This document shows, piece by piece, positions 54,866 through 63,950 of a stretch of DNA of 64,000 bases. Position numbers and translations under genes: made by a program. Source of the DNA: Cyanidium caldarium (lineage: Eukaryota; Rhodophyta; Bangiophyceae; Cyanidiales; Cyanidiaceae); the NCBI GenBank assembly GCA_026184775.1, contig JANCYW010000017.1:1-64000 (forward strand), written 5' to 3'. Within the stretch, counting starts at the first letter, position 1. Each line of letters begins with the position of its first letter. Under the pieces are notes generated by a model. That model did not search any database. It was not told the DNA's origin and saw nothing but the letters and a program-made list of their open reading frames with translations.

Positions 54866-55157
54866 GCGACGCGTGCCCCATCGGCAAACCCCCCACAGTG
54901 ACCGAGCCGCGCGGCGCACCGTAACCGCTGGCCGGTGCACGGCCCGCGGACCGCATGCAACGAGCCGTTTCGAAATCCAGCATCGCGCCATCGAAAGTCG
55001 GCCTGCACGCGGCATCCGACGAGCCGTTTCAACTTTTGGCGTCCCTGGATGCACCCGCCAACGGTCTTCCTCGGCGCCCGCTCGCCACACCGCGTTGTCT
55101 GGTGCGCCACCTTCCGTCGGAGTCGTTAGCGTACAGATTCACCCGCGATTCATCCTT

Positions 55158-56021
55158 ATGGAAAATCAAGAGAACATTCTGCACGATCAGATGAACGTGC
55201 CGCCGACGCGTGTGCGCAACCTGAAGACGAGCGAGCCGACGGCGCCGGTGTTGAACGAGTCGTGGGAGAGCTCGTGGCTCATGGCGCACGCCAGCGATCC
55301 GATCTCTGCGCCCGACAAGGCACCTTTCGAGGTGCGCTCAGCAGTGATGGCCGACGGTGGCGGTACCAACGCCCCCGAGCGCCACACCTGGTACGACGGT
55401 CTGCTGGCGGCGGGCGCGGCGGTGGCGGCGCGCTGGTTGAACGAGCACCCTGCCGCTCGAGCGCACGTCATGCGGGCGTACCGTTACCTGAGCGACCGCG
55501 ACGTGTGCCTGGCGTTGCTGATGGTGCTGGGGGGTGCGCTCTTCTTCGGGCGACTGCGCGGTCTGGCCTACTACGGTTTGTACGTGGGCTACCCGCTGGT
55601 GCTCACGTTTCAGGCGTTAGAGTCGACGATGGCGGCGAGTCGTGCCTCCTATGGCGGCGCCGCCGCTGCCGCCACCGCTACCAGAGTGCCTGAGGCGGTG
55701 TTGAGGAATCATCTGTGTTTTTGGAGTTTATCGGCGGTGATACACGCCCTCCTGAACATCCTAGCCGGGCCGCACTCCGAGACCACCCCCAGTCGCAGCG
55801 TGGCGGCGCTCTTCGCAGCGTTCATCGGTTACGCGGCGCACCTGCTGCTCAACGTGATGCTGTGGTGGCGGCCGCACGACGCGGCGCTGGGGCGCGGTGC
55901 CAAGTTTTCCGGCGCTGCGTGGATCTGGACGTACGCGGTGAGGCAGCACATCGCCCCGCGGTTGCAACGTAGCTGGTGCTCCATGTGTCGCCAACTCCAG
56001 GCGCACTACAAGCCCCACTAG
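55158..56021 (+). CDS. REEP/HVA22/Yop1-family ER-shaping protein
   Basis: 287 aa. Members form hairpins in the outer leaflet and curve ER tubules. The TB2/DP1/HVA22 domain lies at about residues 130-275: RGLAYYGLYVGYPLVLTFQA, then LESTMAASRA, and after an Ala-rich insert LRNHLCFWSLSAVIHALLNI and LFAAFIGYAAHLLLNVMLWW. The GYP...T-QALES motif is the family mark. A hydrophilic 75-residue N-terminus and one further hydrophobic segment (about 112-128) precede the domain. The stop codon shares the tetranucleotide CTAG with that of DPH4 on the opposite strand (4-bp overlap). Confidence 0.88.
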   Translation: MENQENILHDQMNVPPTRVRNLKTSEPTAPVLNESWESSWLMAHASDPISAPDKAPFEVRSAVMADGGGTNAPERHTWYDGLLAAGAAVAARWLNEHPAARAHVMRAYRYLSDRDVCLALLMVLGGALFFGRLRGLAYYGLYVGYPLVLTFQALESTMAASRASYGGAAAAATATRVPEAVLRNHLCFWSLSAVIHALLNILAGPHSETTPSRSVAALFAAFIGYAAHLLLNVMLWWRPHDAALGRGAKFSGAAWIWTYAVRQHIAPRLQRSWCSMCRQLQAHYKPH

Positions 56022-56464
56022 TCTTCCGTCCTCGTCGCGGCGGTCACAGCTCCTTGCTTTCGTTGGCGCAGCGGTCCGGCCGCCCATTGGGATAAAGAAC
56101 AGGTGTCGCACTCCACCCGAAGCCGCCGTCGCCCGTCGCCTTCATCGATGGCAATCTCACACAGCCTTGACCACCGCAAACGCCCCCCGCACCGACACAC
56201 TCCCACCAACGCCTCCTCTGGTGCCTCTTCCCTTTCCGCACTCTCTGCTCGCAACGCATCGTATACGGTACGCGCTGCCGGATCGGACAGTGCCGCGTAC
56301 GCCGCCTGCACCTCGGTGAACGACTCGGCCGCAGCGTCCACCCCACCCGGGGCGTCCGGATGACTCTTCCGCGCTCTCCTCAAGTACGCCGCCCGAATTT
56401 CCTCCCAGCCGGCGCACTCTGCCACGCCCAACACTGCATACCAATCGGTTCGCGGCCCCGCCAT
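56018..56464 (-). CDS. DPH4: DPH4 (J-domain protein of diphthamide synthesis, CSL zinc finger)
   Basis: 148 aa from the ATG at 56464. DPH4/DNAJC24 supports iron loading of DPH3 for the first step of diphthamide formation on elongation factor 2. The J domain (MAGPRTDWYAVLGVAECAGW onward) has the HPD motif in RRARKSHPDAPGG and the FTEVQAAYAALSDPAARTVY helix. The CSL-type zinc-binding part follows, with CRCGG near residue 93 and CDTCSLSQW near residue 124, giving the expected pair of CxC and CxxC elements. The length fits. It is convergent with REEP and divergent from MoaD. Confidence 0.92.
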   Translation of the reverse strand: MAGPRTDWYAVLGVAECAGWEEIRAAYLRRARKSHPDAPGGVDAAAESFTEVQAAYAALSDPAARTVYDALRAESAEREEAPEEALVGVCRCGGRLRWSRLCEIAIDEGDGRRRLRVECDTCSLSQWAAGPLRQRKQGAVTAATRTED

Positions 56465-56896
56465 GAGCGCGACCCGCTGTCTGAGAGCGCAAGGCGCAAA
56501 ACGCCGCGGACCCGGCATGCGACGTTCCCTCTCGGCTCGCTCGCTCGCTCGTTTGTCGGTGCGCGGCTCATCCCGTGCCCCGGCTCTCACACTGCGGTTT
56601 ACCCATCGTCTCCCGCATTTCCCACCCACAAAATACGCATCCACTTACGCCTCTTCGCCACGTGCGCCAAACTGGCCGGGGGCGCCCGCAGCATCGAAGT
56701 AGAGGTGCCGCACCAGACGGGCGCCGACGGCGTGCCCGAGGTGCGGGTGGCCGAACTGCGAGCGTGCCTGCCGCCCGCCTTGGCGCCCGTAGCACCGCAG
56801 TGCGCCGTGGCGGTGAACTTGCAGTACGCCAAAGAGGATGACTGCATCCGACCCGGTGACGAGGTGGCGCTGATACCGCCCGTGAGCGGCGGATAA
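56360..56896 (+). CDS. Molybdopterin synthase small subunit (MoaD/MOCS2A); start uncertain
   Basis: The ubiquitin-like MoaD fold is coded from about 56630: KIRIHLRLFATCAKLAGG, then RVAELRACLPPAL, then CAVAVNLQYAKEDDCIRPGD, EVALIPPVSGG and stop. The C-terminal Gly-Gly that is thiocarboxylated is the last two residues, as required to donate sulfur to molybdopterin precursor. Core length (about 88 aa) is normal. The only in-frame ATG is 56360, which adds 90 Arg/Pro-rich residues and overlaps the divergent DPH4 gene by about 105 bp. Where homology begins, the codon is ATA (56633) rather than ATG, and there is no AG acceptor just upstream to suggest an intron. Coordinates given are the ATG-to-stop frame; the true product may be the short form. 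Confidence 0.82.
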   Translation: MTLPRSPQVRRPNFLPAGALCHAQHCIPIGSRPRHERDPLSESARRKTPRTRHATFPLGSLARSFVGARLIPCPGSHTAVYPSSPAFPTHKIRIHLRLFATCAKLAGGARSIEVEVPHQTGADGVPEVRVAELRACLPPALAPVAPQCAVAVNLQYAKEDDCIRPGDEVALIPPVSGG

Positions 56897-57385
56897 CCGG
56901 GAACGAGGACCGGACACGGAGGGCACCGGATGCACGGGGCAGGTGTCTCCGCGTCGCGTGGCCCTTTCCGGATCGAGAGTGGCAATCGGGTTGCGTCTTC
57001 CAAGCGGGCCAGCGCACCCAGCTCGCCGATATAAACTGCACAGCATCAACCTCCAACGCTACCACGTTTCATATTGGGTGATGAATCACCCTGACCGTCT
57101 CCTGCCTCGTCAGCAGCTTCCCTTCGCTCCGGCGCCCGGTCGGTTGTGCTCGATTCCGAGGTTGTCGCGCGGCGCCGTGTCGCGCCGAGTTTTGCACTCG
57201 ACACGTAAGGCGTCGGTGCCGGGGCACTCGTTGTGAACCGTGTGGAGGGTGTGTTTGTGCACTGCGGCACTATTCATTTCATTGGATCCACAGAACAGTA
57301 TTCATCGCCGTCGCGCAACTCGGTTCCGGTGTCACCGCTTCTCCTCCTCCTTCTCCTCCTACTATTACTACTACTACGACTACTC
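56897..57385. other. Intergenic region between MoaD and the SM-protein gene
   Basis: About 490 bp. The last 55 bases are a pyrimidine-rich stretch made of CTT/CTC then CTA/TAC triplets (57331-57385) ending at the SM-protein ATG. No RNA gene recognised. Confidence 0.55.
57331..57385 (+). promoter_or_regulatory. Pyrimidine-rich leader of the SM-protein gene
   Basis: An uninterrupted low-purine run of CTC/CTT triplets turning into CTA/TAC triplets, ending at the ATG. Similar C/T tracts stand immediately before the alpha-COP, TECR, phosphorylase, 42-aa, 171-aa and tetraspanin-like starts, so the run probably marks the 5' untranslated leader or initiator rather than coding sequence. The mechanism is inferred. 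Confidence 0.5.
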
Positions 57386-60300
57386 ATGGGCAACGCGTTG
57401 TGTGGGCGCTCGGGCATTCCCACGCGGGACGCGGTGCCTACGGCAGCGCTGCGGGAGCTGGAGGACGCGTTTCCGTGGGCGCGTCTCGATTGGTTGCGCA
57501 AGCAGTTGGCGGCGGCCGACGGGGATGTGGAGCTGGCCAGCGAGCGGGTGCGTCGGGCGATGACGATGCCGAGTGTGGCGCCGGCGCCGCGGGAGACGTC
57601 GCGGCCGACCGTGGGGGCGGATGTTCGGGCGGCGCCGGAGACGCCGACACCGCAGGCCGCCCGCGCCAACACCCCGTCAGCGTCGGGCATGCTGATGGTG
57701 GGCACGACGTACCCGGAGATGCGCGCCGGCCGCCATCGCCGCTCGGCGTTCTCGCTGCGGGCGGTCACGCGGGCGCGTCTGCTGCACGGCATTCGCAACG
57801 CGGCGTATGCGCTGGGTGGGGTGCCGTATCGGGAGGAGATAGCGGCGTCGGCGTCGGCCGCGGATGAGCACTTGTCCCCGATGTCGTCGCCCACCGAGAC
57901 GCGGGTCCGGCGCAACGCTAGCCTGCGGAGGCGGCGGCGCTCGCGCCCGCCCAGCGTAACGCGACGCGGTGGCCGAGGCGACGATAACGGCGGTGAAGGC
58001 GCCCGGAACGAGCTGGACAGCAGCGGCAGCACTGTCGGGCCGATGTGCACGCTGGTGCTGGACCGCGCCACCCTGCCGGTCACCTCGGCGGTCTGCCGCA
58101 TGCACCACCTGCTGGACTGCAACGTGTTGTCGGTGGAGTTGGTGCATCGGCGCAGTCGACGCAGCAAGAAATTGACCACGAGCGCCGGCAGCCCTGTAGA
58201 AGACGACGCGGAACGCGAGGAGGCCATGCCGCGCATCTTCTTCCTCTCCCCCAGCAAGCACGCGCTGGACGCCTTCGTGGAGAGCGCCCTGCCGGTGCCT
58301 CCGGGAGCGGCACCGTTGACGCGCGGCGGCAACACCGAGACCTCGCTGGCGGTGTTGCTCAGCGGCCATTTAGACGAGCGCGATATGGTCCGCCTTCGCC
58401 GTCAGGCTCAGGCGAGCACGCTCTTCTCCCGTATCGCCTGCTTTGCGGAGATCTTTGTGGATCATGTGGCCATCGAGGAGCGCCTCTTCCACATGAACCA
58501 CGAGTCGGCGCTGCTGGAGCTGTTTCCGGCGCCCGACGATGTGGACGGCGCCAAGCAGCGCGCCGCCGGTCTGCGGCAGGAGGCGCGACAACTGGCGTCG
58601 GTGTGCCTGACGCTGTCCAGCGGCGGTTCGCTGCTGCCCAGTGCCTGTCGCGTGCACAGCGTGCAGTATGTGCGCGGCACGGGCATCGTCGCCGGTGAGG
58701 AGCGGTCACCGCGCGCCGCGGAGGCGCCCTCGGTGGCGGGCGACCTGGCGCAGGCGCTGATCGCCGAGCTGGAGGCGCTGACCGCTGACGTCCTAGTGCG
58801 GGCGCAGCGCGGCAGCGAGGACGCTGCAGCCACCGCCTCGGCACCGTTGGTGGATGTGCTGATCGTGGATCGCACCGTGGACGTGGCCTCGCTGTTCGTG
58901 CACGACTTTCACTACCAGGCCATGGCGATGGATCTGCTGTCGTACGACCGCCTGGGTGACCAACCGGACGCGTCGTTAGCGTCGTGTTCGCGCTTTCGCT
59001 TTGCGCGCGCCCCACCGCCCTGCGGCAGCGTCGGTGATGCGCCGCTGGCGATGGAGGTGGATTTTGACGAGGAGAACGACGCGTTGTGGCGGCGTTTACG
59101 ACACGCCCACATCGCCGACGCGGTCGATGCGCTGTCGGCGGAGCTGGACGAGTATCTGGTGCGCAATCCGCCGGTGAGCGATGCGCTGGCACGGCATCAG
59201 CGCGGCGGCAACAATGCGGCTGCTGTGGGCCATGGCGGTCGCGGCAGCGCCGTGGAGGGCGCCTGGCGCGAACTCCGCTGCATCCACGCCGAGGTGCCCG
59301 AGTGGCACAGCGACATCGAGGCGCTGGACGCGCATTTTGCGCTGGTGGAGACGCTGCTCTCGCTCTTCTCCACGCTGCAACTGGACAGCGTGGCCTCCAT
59401 CGAGCAGGATCTGGCGTGCTGTCGCACCAGCAAAGGCCGCCGCTTCCGTCACGCCTACTCGCGGGTGCAGAAAGTGCTGGAGGATCCGCAGGTGCGCCGC
59501 GAGGACAAACTGCGGGTGGCGCTGCTTTATCTGGCGACGCAGGAGATCGGCGCCGACGATATGGAGCGGCTGCTGCGCCACTTTCGCACCATAGCAGATG
59601 CGCCGGGCGTGTCCGAAGACGAGGCCACGCCCGATGCGGAGACGCACGCCCGCGAGAGCGGCATGTCCCTGAATGGTCTGGCGCTGGAGCGAGCGTGGGC
59701 GTTCCTGCATCAGCGCCTGGCGGTGGCGCTGCGCAAAGACCGCGCGCTGCGGCGTGAGCGCCGGGAGCGCTCTCGTTCCCGCTCGCGGTCGCGTTTGCGG
59801 CGCGACAGCGTCGACAGCGATGCCGAAACCGGCGATGACAACGCTTTTGAAGAGACCAGCGACGACTACGAGCTCAGCCGCTACAGCAATCGACTGGCGG
59901 TGATCTTGCGGCAATGGGCCGAGGGCGCGCTGCGCCCGGAGGCAGTGACATCGCCGGTGCTAGCGAACGCGGGACGGACGGCCAGTTGGGCGCCGGGAGC
60001 AGACGGTGGTCTGAATGGGAATGGCGCCAAGCCGATATCGCCGTCATCGAGCGTGTCGCCGACGCCCAAGGCGGCGCGCGGGACGACCGCCGAACCGGAG
60101 CACATCGTGGTGGTTTATGTCGCCGGTGGCATCACGCCTAGCGAAGTCAAGGATGTGTACCGTTTCTCGGAACGCTTGAACGTGTGTGCCGTTGCCGGCG
60201 GTTCGTGTGTGCTCACCGCACCCGGCGCCATCCGCCTGATGGTCAGTGCACCGGGTTCGGTGAATATGAGCAGCAGCAGCAGCAGCAGCAGTAGCAGCAA

Positions 60301-60415
60301 CAGCAATACGCCGCTCACCCGGCGCCCGCGCACTCGAGACGATCCCGGCAGCAACGGCAGCAGCCGTCGTCGCTACCGGCCATCGTTGTCGCGTTCGCGC
60401 GCCTTTCGCGCCTAG
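57386..60415 (+). CDS. Sec1/Munc18 (SM) family protein with N-terminal acylation motif and CUE-like helix bundle
   Basis: 1009 aa; usual SM proteins have 550-700. SM proteins bind SNARE bundles and drive membrane fusion. The N-terminus MGNALCGRS fits N-myristoylation plus palmitoylation. Residues about 19-58 (LRELEDAFPWARLDWLRKQL, then AADGDVELASERV) resemble a CUE/UBA helix bundle. The SM fold starts at about 219: MCTLVLDRATLPVTSAVCRM, then HHLLDCNVLSVELV, RIFFLSPSKHALDAFVESAL, VDVLIVDRTVDVASLFVHDF and HYQAMAMDLL, and later ENDALWRRLRHAHIADAVDA and REDKLRVALLYLATQEI. Long Arg/Ser- and Ser-rich inserts and a basic tail account for the extra length. The SM subclass (Sec1, Vps33, Vps45 or Sly1) cannot be fixed by eye. 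Confidence 0.88.
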   Translation: MGNALCGRSGIPTRDAVPTAALRELEDAFPWARLDWLRKQLAAADGDVELASERVRRAMTMPSVAPAPRETSRPTVGADVRAAPETPTPQAARANTPSASGMLMVGTTYPEMRAGRHRRSAFSLRAVTRARLLHGIRNAAYALGGVPYREEIAASASAADEHLSPMSSPTETRVRRNASLRRRRRSRPPSVTRRGGRGDDNGGEGARNELDSSGSTVGPMCTLVLDRATLPVTSAVCRMHHLLDCNVLSVELVHRRSRRSKKLTTSAGSPVEDDAEREEAMPRIFFLSPSKHALDAFVESALPVPPGAAPLTRGGNTETSLAVLLSGHLDERDMVRLRRQAQASTLFSRIACFAEIFVDHVAIEERLFHMNHESALLELFPAPDDVDGAKQRAAGLRQEARQLASVCLTLSSGGSLLPSACRVHSVQYVRGTGIVAGEERSPRAAEAPSVAGDLAQALIAELEALTADVLVRAQRGSEDAAATASAPLVDVLIVDRTVDVASLFVHDFHYQAMAMDLLSYDRLGDQPDASLASCSRFRFARAPPPCGSVGDAPLAMEVDFDEENDALWRRLRHAHIADAVDALSAELDEYLVRNPPVSDALARHQRGGNNAAAVGHGGRGSAVEGAWRELRCIHAEVPEWHSDIEALDAHFALVETLLSLFSTLQLDSVASIEQDLACCRTSKGRRFRHAYSRVQKVLEDPQVRREDKLRVALLYLATQEIGADDMERLLRHFRTIADAPGVSEDEATPDAETHARESGMSLNGLALERAWAFLHQRLAVALRKDRALRRERRERSRSRSRSRLRRDSVDSDAETGDDNAFEETSDDYELSRYSNRLAVILRQWAEGALRPEAVTSPVLANAGRTASWAPGADGGLNGNGAKPISPSSSVSPTPKAARGTTAEPEHIVVVYVAGGITPSEVKDVYRFSERLNVCAVAGGSCVLTAPGAIRLMVSAPGSVNMSSSSSSSSSSNSNTPLTRRPRTRDDPGSNGSSRRRYRPSLSRSRAFRA

Positions 60416-60520
60416 AAGACGCGCGCATCAGCGCGTCTCGACAGGGGTAAACGATTACACACACACAGCATCGGATATCACAGTCGCCGCTCACTCCAGC
60501 ATGCACTCTCCGTCACACCC

Positions 60521-61027
60521 TCACTCGGTCTCGGAGTTGTCGCTGTTGTCCCCTCCATGGTTGTTGCCCGCGATCTCGCTGCTCGGTTTCACTGCCCTCG
60601 CGGCGGCGGCGCCGCGGCTTACAAAGCTGCGACCTCCCGGCCCACCACGCATCCGGTTCATCCGCGCTATCTGTTGCTCCTCTCGTTCCATGCGATCGGT
60701 GAAAAATCCCGGCGGACCCGTCAGCGGAAACAGTAACCGCATCAACTCCTCGTCCTTCTCCGCCTGTTCCGCCCGCGCCGTGGCCGCCGCTGCCGCCGCC
60801 GCCGGCGTCGGGCGCACGAAGCCCGTCCGGCGCACCGGCCGCTTGCGGTGCTTTCGGGCAAAATCGGAGTTGCGCACCCGCTTCTCCGCCTTCAGATCGC
60901 GCCGGCAACGCATGCGCAAGCTGGCGACAGCGTTGGGCGCGCGCGAGCACGCCGCCGCCGGGTGCGGGGTGCGAGTGCTCGAGGTCGAACGGGATGGACA
61001 CCCCGGCCCGTTCACAAAGCCCATCAT
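60521..61027 (-). CDS. Hypothetical basic protein, possibly organellar
   Basis: 168 aa from the ATG at 61027. The N-terminus MMGFVNGPGCPSRSTSSTRT is rich in Ser/Thr/Arg with an early Phe, like red-algal plastid transit peptides (inference). A very basic block, LKAEKRVRNSDFARKHRKRP, then an Ala-rich helix and RLLFPLTGPPGFFTDRMERE follow. The pattern suggests a small organellar RNA- or ribosome-binding protein, but I cannot match a family. Another minus-strand frame (60513-61001) overlaps; this one was preferred because of its codon use and conserved-looking charge pattern. Confidence 0.55.
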   Translation of the reverse strand: MMGFVNGPGCPSRSTSSTRTPHPAAACSRAPNAVASLRMRCRRDLKAEKRVRNSDFARKHRKRPVRRTGFVRPTPAAAAAAATARAEQAEKDEELMRLLFPLTGPPGFFTDRMEREEQQIARMNRMRGGPGGRSFVSRGAAAARAVKPSSEIAGNNHGGDNSDNSETE

Positions 61028-61418
61028 ACCGAACGCAACGGGAGACGAGTTGTTGAGGGTGCAGAGAGCGGGAGACGGGGTAGGAGTGTTCGCCGGGCCC
61101 CTCTCGGTGCGGTGAGACAGGAGCACCACCGACAGAAGCGAGGGCGCCCGCGCCGCCGACGCGATGCTCTCGGCCCGCGGGCGCAGGTGCGCAATGTCAC
61201 GCACTCGGCGAGTTCGGTGGACCAGTTCTGTCACGCAAGCCGTCGGGCGCGCGTTGCCAACGCTGCGCTCGTCGCGTCTCACCCTGCAACGACGTCTTCA
61301 CTGTCGGCCTGCTCTGGGGAATTTTATTGATAAGGCAGACTCTCTTCTCCCTGCATCGAGGTGACTGTTCAACTGGCCTGCGTATCGGTTTCACGCGCTC
61401 CCGGTGTTCCACGTCGAC
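61028..61418. other. Bidirectional upstream region, basic protein and RHD3-like GTPase
   Basis: About 390 bp between divergent starts with no recognised element. The GTPase frame opens at a GTG (61404); the first ATG is 61419. Confidence 0.5.
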
Positions 61419-63305
61419 ATGACCGTCTACGAGGTGTACGGCGCTGGCAAGTTTCACGACCACGCGCTCGCGCAGCTGCTGCGGGAGACAGAGGTGTCCG
61501 AGTCGGGCTACTCGATCGTGGCCGCGGTGGGCGTACCGGGCGCCGGCAAGAGCACGCTGTTGAATCAGATTTTTGGCACGACGTTCCCGGAGGGCGCCAC
61601 GGCGGCCGCTCTGAGTGCGCACGGCGGCGGCGAATCGGCAGGCGGCGCCGGGTTGCGCGATCAAGCGCCGCGCGAGGGTGCAGTGCGGGCGAGCCGGGCG
61701 GAGCCGCTGAGTCGGTCGTTGTTGCTGGCACAGCCGCCGCGCGACGTCATCGTGTTGGACGTAGACGGGCTGGGGGCGGCCGACGCCGACCCCACCGCTG
61801 GCGGTATGGCGGTCGGGGCGGACAAGCGCGAGGAGCGGGCGCGGGCGCAGCGCAAAACCGCGGTGGATTTGGCGGTGGCGCTGGCGGACGTGATCGTGTT
61901 CAACGTGCGCATGCACGATCTGCCGCGTTCGCGAGCGTCGGGCATGCGACAATTGCGCTCGGCGTTGGAGACCTATCTTCGGCTGCGGGCTGCGGGCATG
62001 TTGTCGCGGGAAGCACCCAACAGTGCAGCGCGCCACAAGCGACTGCTGTTTGTGGCGGTGCGCGATTTCGATGACGACGACGCCAGCCGCGAGGACGTGA
62101 CCGCCGCGTTTCTGGAGGATTTCGCGGCCATGTGGAATCGGCTGACCAAGCCGGCGCGTTTCGTGCAGACGCGCTACACCGAGCTGTTCGACATCAAGCT
62201 GGTGACGTTGCCGCACGCCAAGCATCGCACGGTGGATTTCATGTTGCGCGTAGGCGAGTTGCAGCGCCAGTTTCTGGATCCGACGGCGGACTTGCATCTG
62301 TTCCGGACCGTGAGTGGCAGCGGCCCTGCCGCCGCCGCCGCCGGCGGCGCCTACGCCAACGTCATTCCCTCCAACGAGCTGGCACTGCACGCCGACAGCG
62401 TGTACAAGTCGCTGCGCGAGGCGGAACGCGAGGCCGTCGAGGCGCTCTACGGCAAAGAGGGCGCCGCGGCCGCCGCTGTCAACAGCGCCGAACTGGAGGC
62501 GGCGTACCGTTGCGACCAGATCAGCAGCTACATCTTCAGCCAGTTTCTGGAGAATGTGCGCACGTGGAAATCGCGCGCCGAGGACGGTCGTATCATCGAG
62601 AATTTCGGCCGCGACGCCGACGCGCTGGTGAACGACTCGCTGGCCGAGTACGATAAGGATGCGGCGGCGTTCGCCAACACCCGCAGCTACGGCCGCAAAC
62701 GCGCCGAACTGCGCGCCGCCATGCTCAACGACCTGCGCACCATCTACGCAAAACAGGTGCTCAAGCTGCGCGAGGTCGCTTTCGATCGCTTCAAGTTGGC
62801 GCTCACCCGCGTGCAAGTGACCGACCGCGTCGAGAAGGACGTCGAGAGACAGATCAAAGCCGCCGAGAAGTATTTTGTGGAGCAGGCCGAGCTGCTCAAG
62901 TGCCGCGATGCACCGCGCACGGCAGCGGCGGCAGCCTCGCCGGCCGCGAGTGGCGCGCTCGCCTGGCGCCACGACGTCGAGCGCCGCGCCCTGATCGACG
63001 CCATGCGCGAAGTGGCCACCGAACGATTGCAATTCGCGCGCCTCCAAGGCGCCTACGTGCCCATTCAGCGCCAACCGGTCCAGTGCTCCTTCCACTACAT
63101 GCACCCGCACCCGTTTGGCATGGACAGTCGGCTCGACCGGCCGACGCACGCCGACCCGATGCGTTACGAGCCCAATGCGGGCACGCGCGCCGTCAACACC
63201 ATGCGCGCCGCCTCGGTGCACCAGGGTAACACCCGCATCAAGTTGAGCGGCAAGGTGCAACCGATGTCGGGCGGCAAGTCCAGCGACCTGGTCTTTCGCA
63301 ACTGA
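61419..63305 (+). CDS. RHD3/Sey1-like dynamin-superfamily GTPase lacking an evident membrane anchor
   Basis: 628 aa. Sey1/RHD3/atlastin GTPases fuse ER tubules. The GTPase domain has P-loop GVPGAGKST (38-46, Lys44) followed by LLNQIFGTTFPEG, G3 in VIVLDVDG, the long post-G3 region with VDLAVALADVIVFNVRMHDL, and the family-specific G4 RD in LLFVAVRDFDDDD followed by FLEDFAAMWNRLTKPARF. A helical bundle follows to about residue 530. Family members have 770-870 residues and a C-terminal pair of membrane helices plus an amphipathic tail; here the C-terminus (ending GGKSSDLVFRN) has no hydrophobic segment. A usual Thr in switch I is not obvious. It is either a soluble paralogue or a reduced ortholog. 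Confidence 0.85.
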   Translation: MTVYEVYGAGKFHDHALAQLLRETEVSESGYSIVAAVGVPGAGKSTLLNQIFGTTFPEGATAAALSAHGGGESAGGAGLRDQAPREGAVRASRAEPLSRSLLLAQPPRDVIVLDVDGLGAADADPTAGGMAVGADKREERARAQRKTAVDLAVALADVIVFNVRMHDLPRSRASGMRQLRSALETYLRLRAAGMLSREAPNSAARHKRLLFVAVRDFDDDDASREDVTAAFLEDFAAMWNRLTKPARFVQTRYTELFDIKLVTLPHAKHRTVDFMLRVGELQRQFLDPTADLHLFRTVSGSGPAAAAAGGAYANVIPSNELALHADSVYKSLREAEREAVEALYGKEGAAAAAVNSAELEAAYRCDQISSYIFSQFLENVRTWKSRAEDGRIIENFGRDADALVNDSLAEYDKDAAAFANTRSYGRKRAELRAAMLNDLRTIYAKQVLKLREVAFDRFKLALTRVQVTDRVEKDVERQIKAAEKYFVEQAELLKCRDAPRTAAAAASPAASGALAWRHDVERRALIDAMREVATERLQFARLQGAYVPIQRQPVQCSFHYMHPHPFGMDSRLDRPTHADPMRYEPNAGTRAVNTMRAASVHQGNTRIKLSGKVQPMSGGKSSDLVFRN

Positions 63306-63332
63306 CACGGGGCAGCGCGCGATGCGGGAGGG

Positions 63333-63352
63333 TGTGTGTGTGTGTGTGTGTG
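63333..63352. repeat. GT dinucleotide microsatellite
   Basis: Ten GT units downstream of the RHD3-like stop, in the gap before the mutarotase gene. Confidence 0.9.
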
Positions 63353-63593
63353 GACGGGGAGGGTCGGTGGACACGGTGCATCACGCCCACTAGGGGTTGC
63401 GGCATCTATCGAGTACACTCTAGGACATCTCTGCCCGCTGGTCGCGCCCTCTCCTGTTGACGATATCTGCCCGGTCGTCGCTGGCTCCTACTTGTAAACG
63501 GCGCTTCGACTGCCGGCGCGCCCCTCTCTCAAAGTTGCGGCCCGCACCACAACGCCTCTCATCCAAACTCGCCGCCACTGCCCTCGCCATCTC

Positions 63594-63950
63594 ATGGAGC
63601 GCGCACACCACCGACGCGTGGGCATGGTGCTGCAGTTGAAACCGGGCGCCATGCCGGCTTACCGCCAGTGCCACGATGCCCAGTGGCCGGAGGTGCGCGA
63701 CGCCCTGCGGGCGGTGGGGCTGCGCAACCTGTCGCTGTGGTACGACGGCGGCCACAATCGAGTATTCTATTACGCCGAGTACGGAGGGGCGGAGCCGTTC
63801 CAGCAGGCCATGCAGCGCTACGCGCAGATGCCCCGGGTGCAAGCGTGGGAGGAGCGTATGCATCAGTATCAGGAGAGGCCGGCGGGCGCCGTTGGGGTGT
63901 CCGAGCAGGTGTACTGGGTGCCGCTGGAGGAGATTTTCCACCAGGAGTAG
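63594..63950 (+). CDS. L-rhamnose mutarotase (RhaM family)
   Basis: 118 aa. Interconverts alpha and beta anomers of L-rhamnose or a related deoxyhexose. Bacterial RhaM has about 104 residues and the same landmarks: RVGMVLQLKPGAMPAYRQCH (Gln/Lys-Pro-Gly at the first strand), WPEVRDALRAVGLRNLSLWY, DGGHNRVFYYAEYGG and PLEEIFHQE at the end. The pocket histidine and the WY pair appear conserved. It is intact with no targeting extension, so probably cytosolic. Preceded by a C-rich leader. The gene stands alone; no rhamnose kinase or isomerase is visible in the window. Confidence 0.93.
   Translation: MERAHHRRVGMVLQLKPGAMPAYRQCHDAQWPEVRDALRAVGLRNLSLWYDGGHNRVFYYAEYGGAEPFQQAMQRYAQMPRVQAWEERMHQYQERPAGAVGVSEQVYWVPLEEIFHQE

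Noticed and set aside
60513-61001. Alternative minus-strand frame overlapping the basic-protein gene
   Set aside because: Its product is Gly/Ala/Arg filler, while the other frame has a coherent basic block and helix; only one can be real.
61197-63374. 725-residue frame antisense to the RHD3-like GTPase
   Set aside because: It covers exactly the GTPase gene and has no recognisable domain; the sense frame has intact GTPase motifs.
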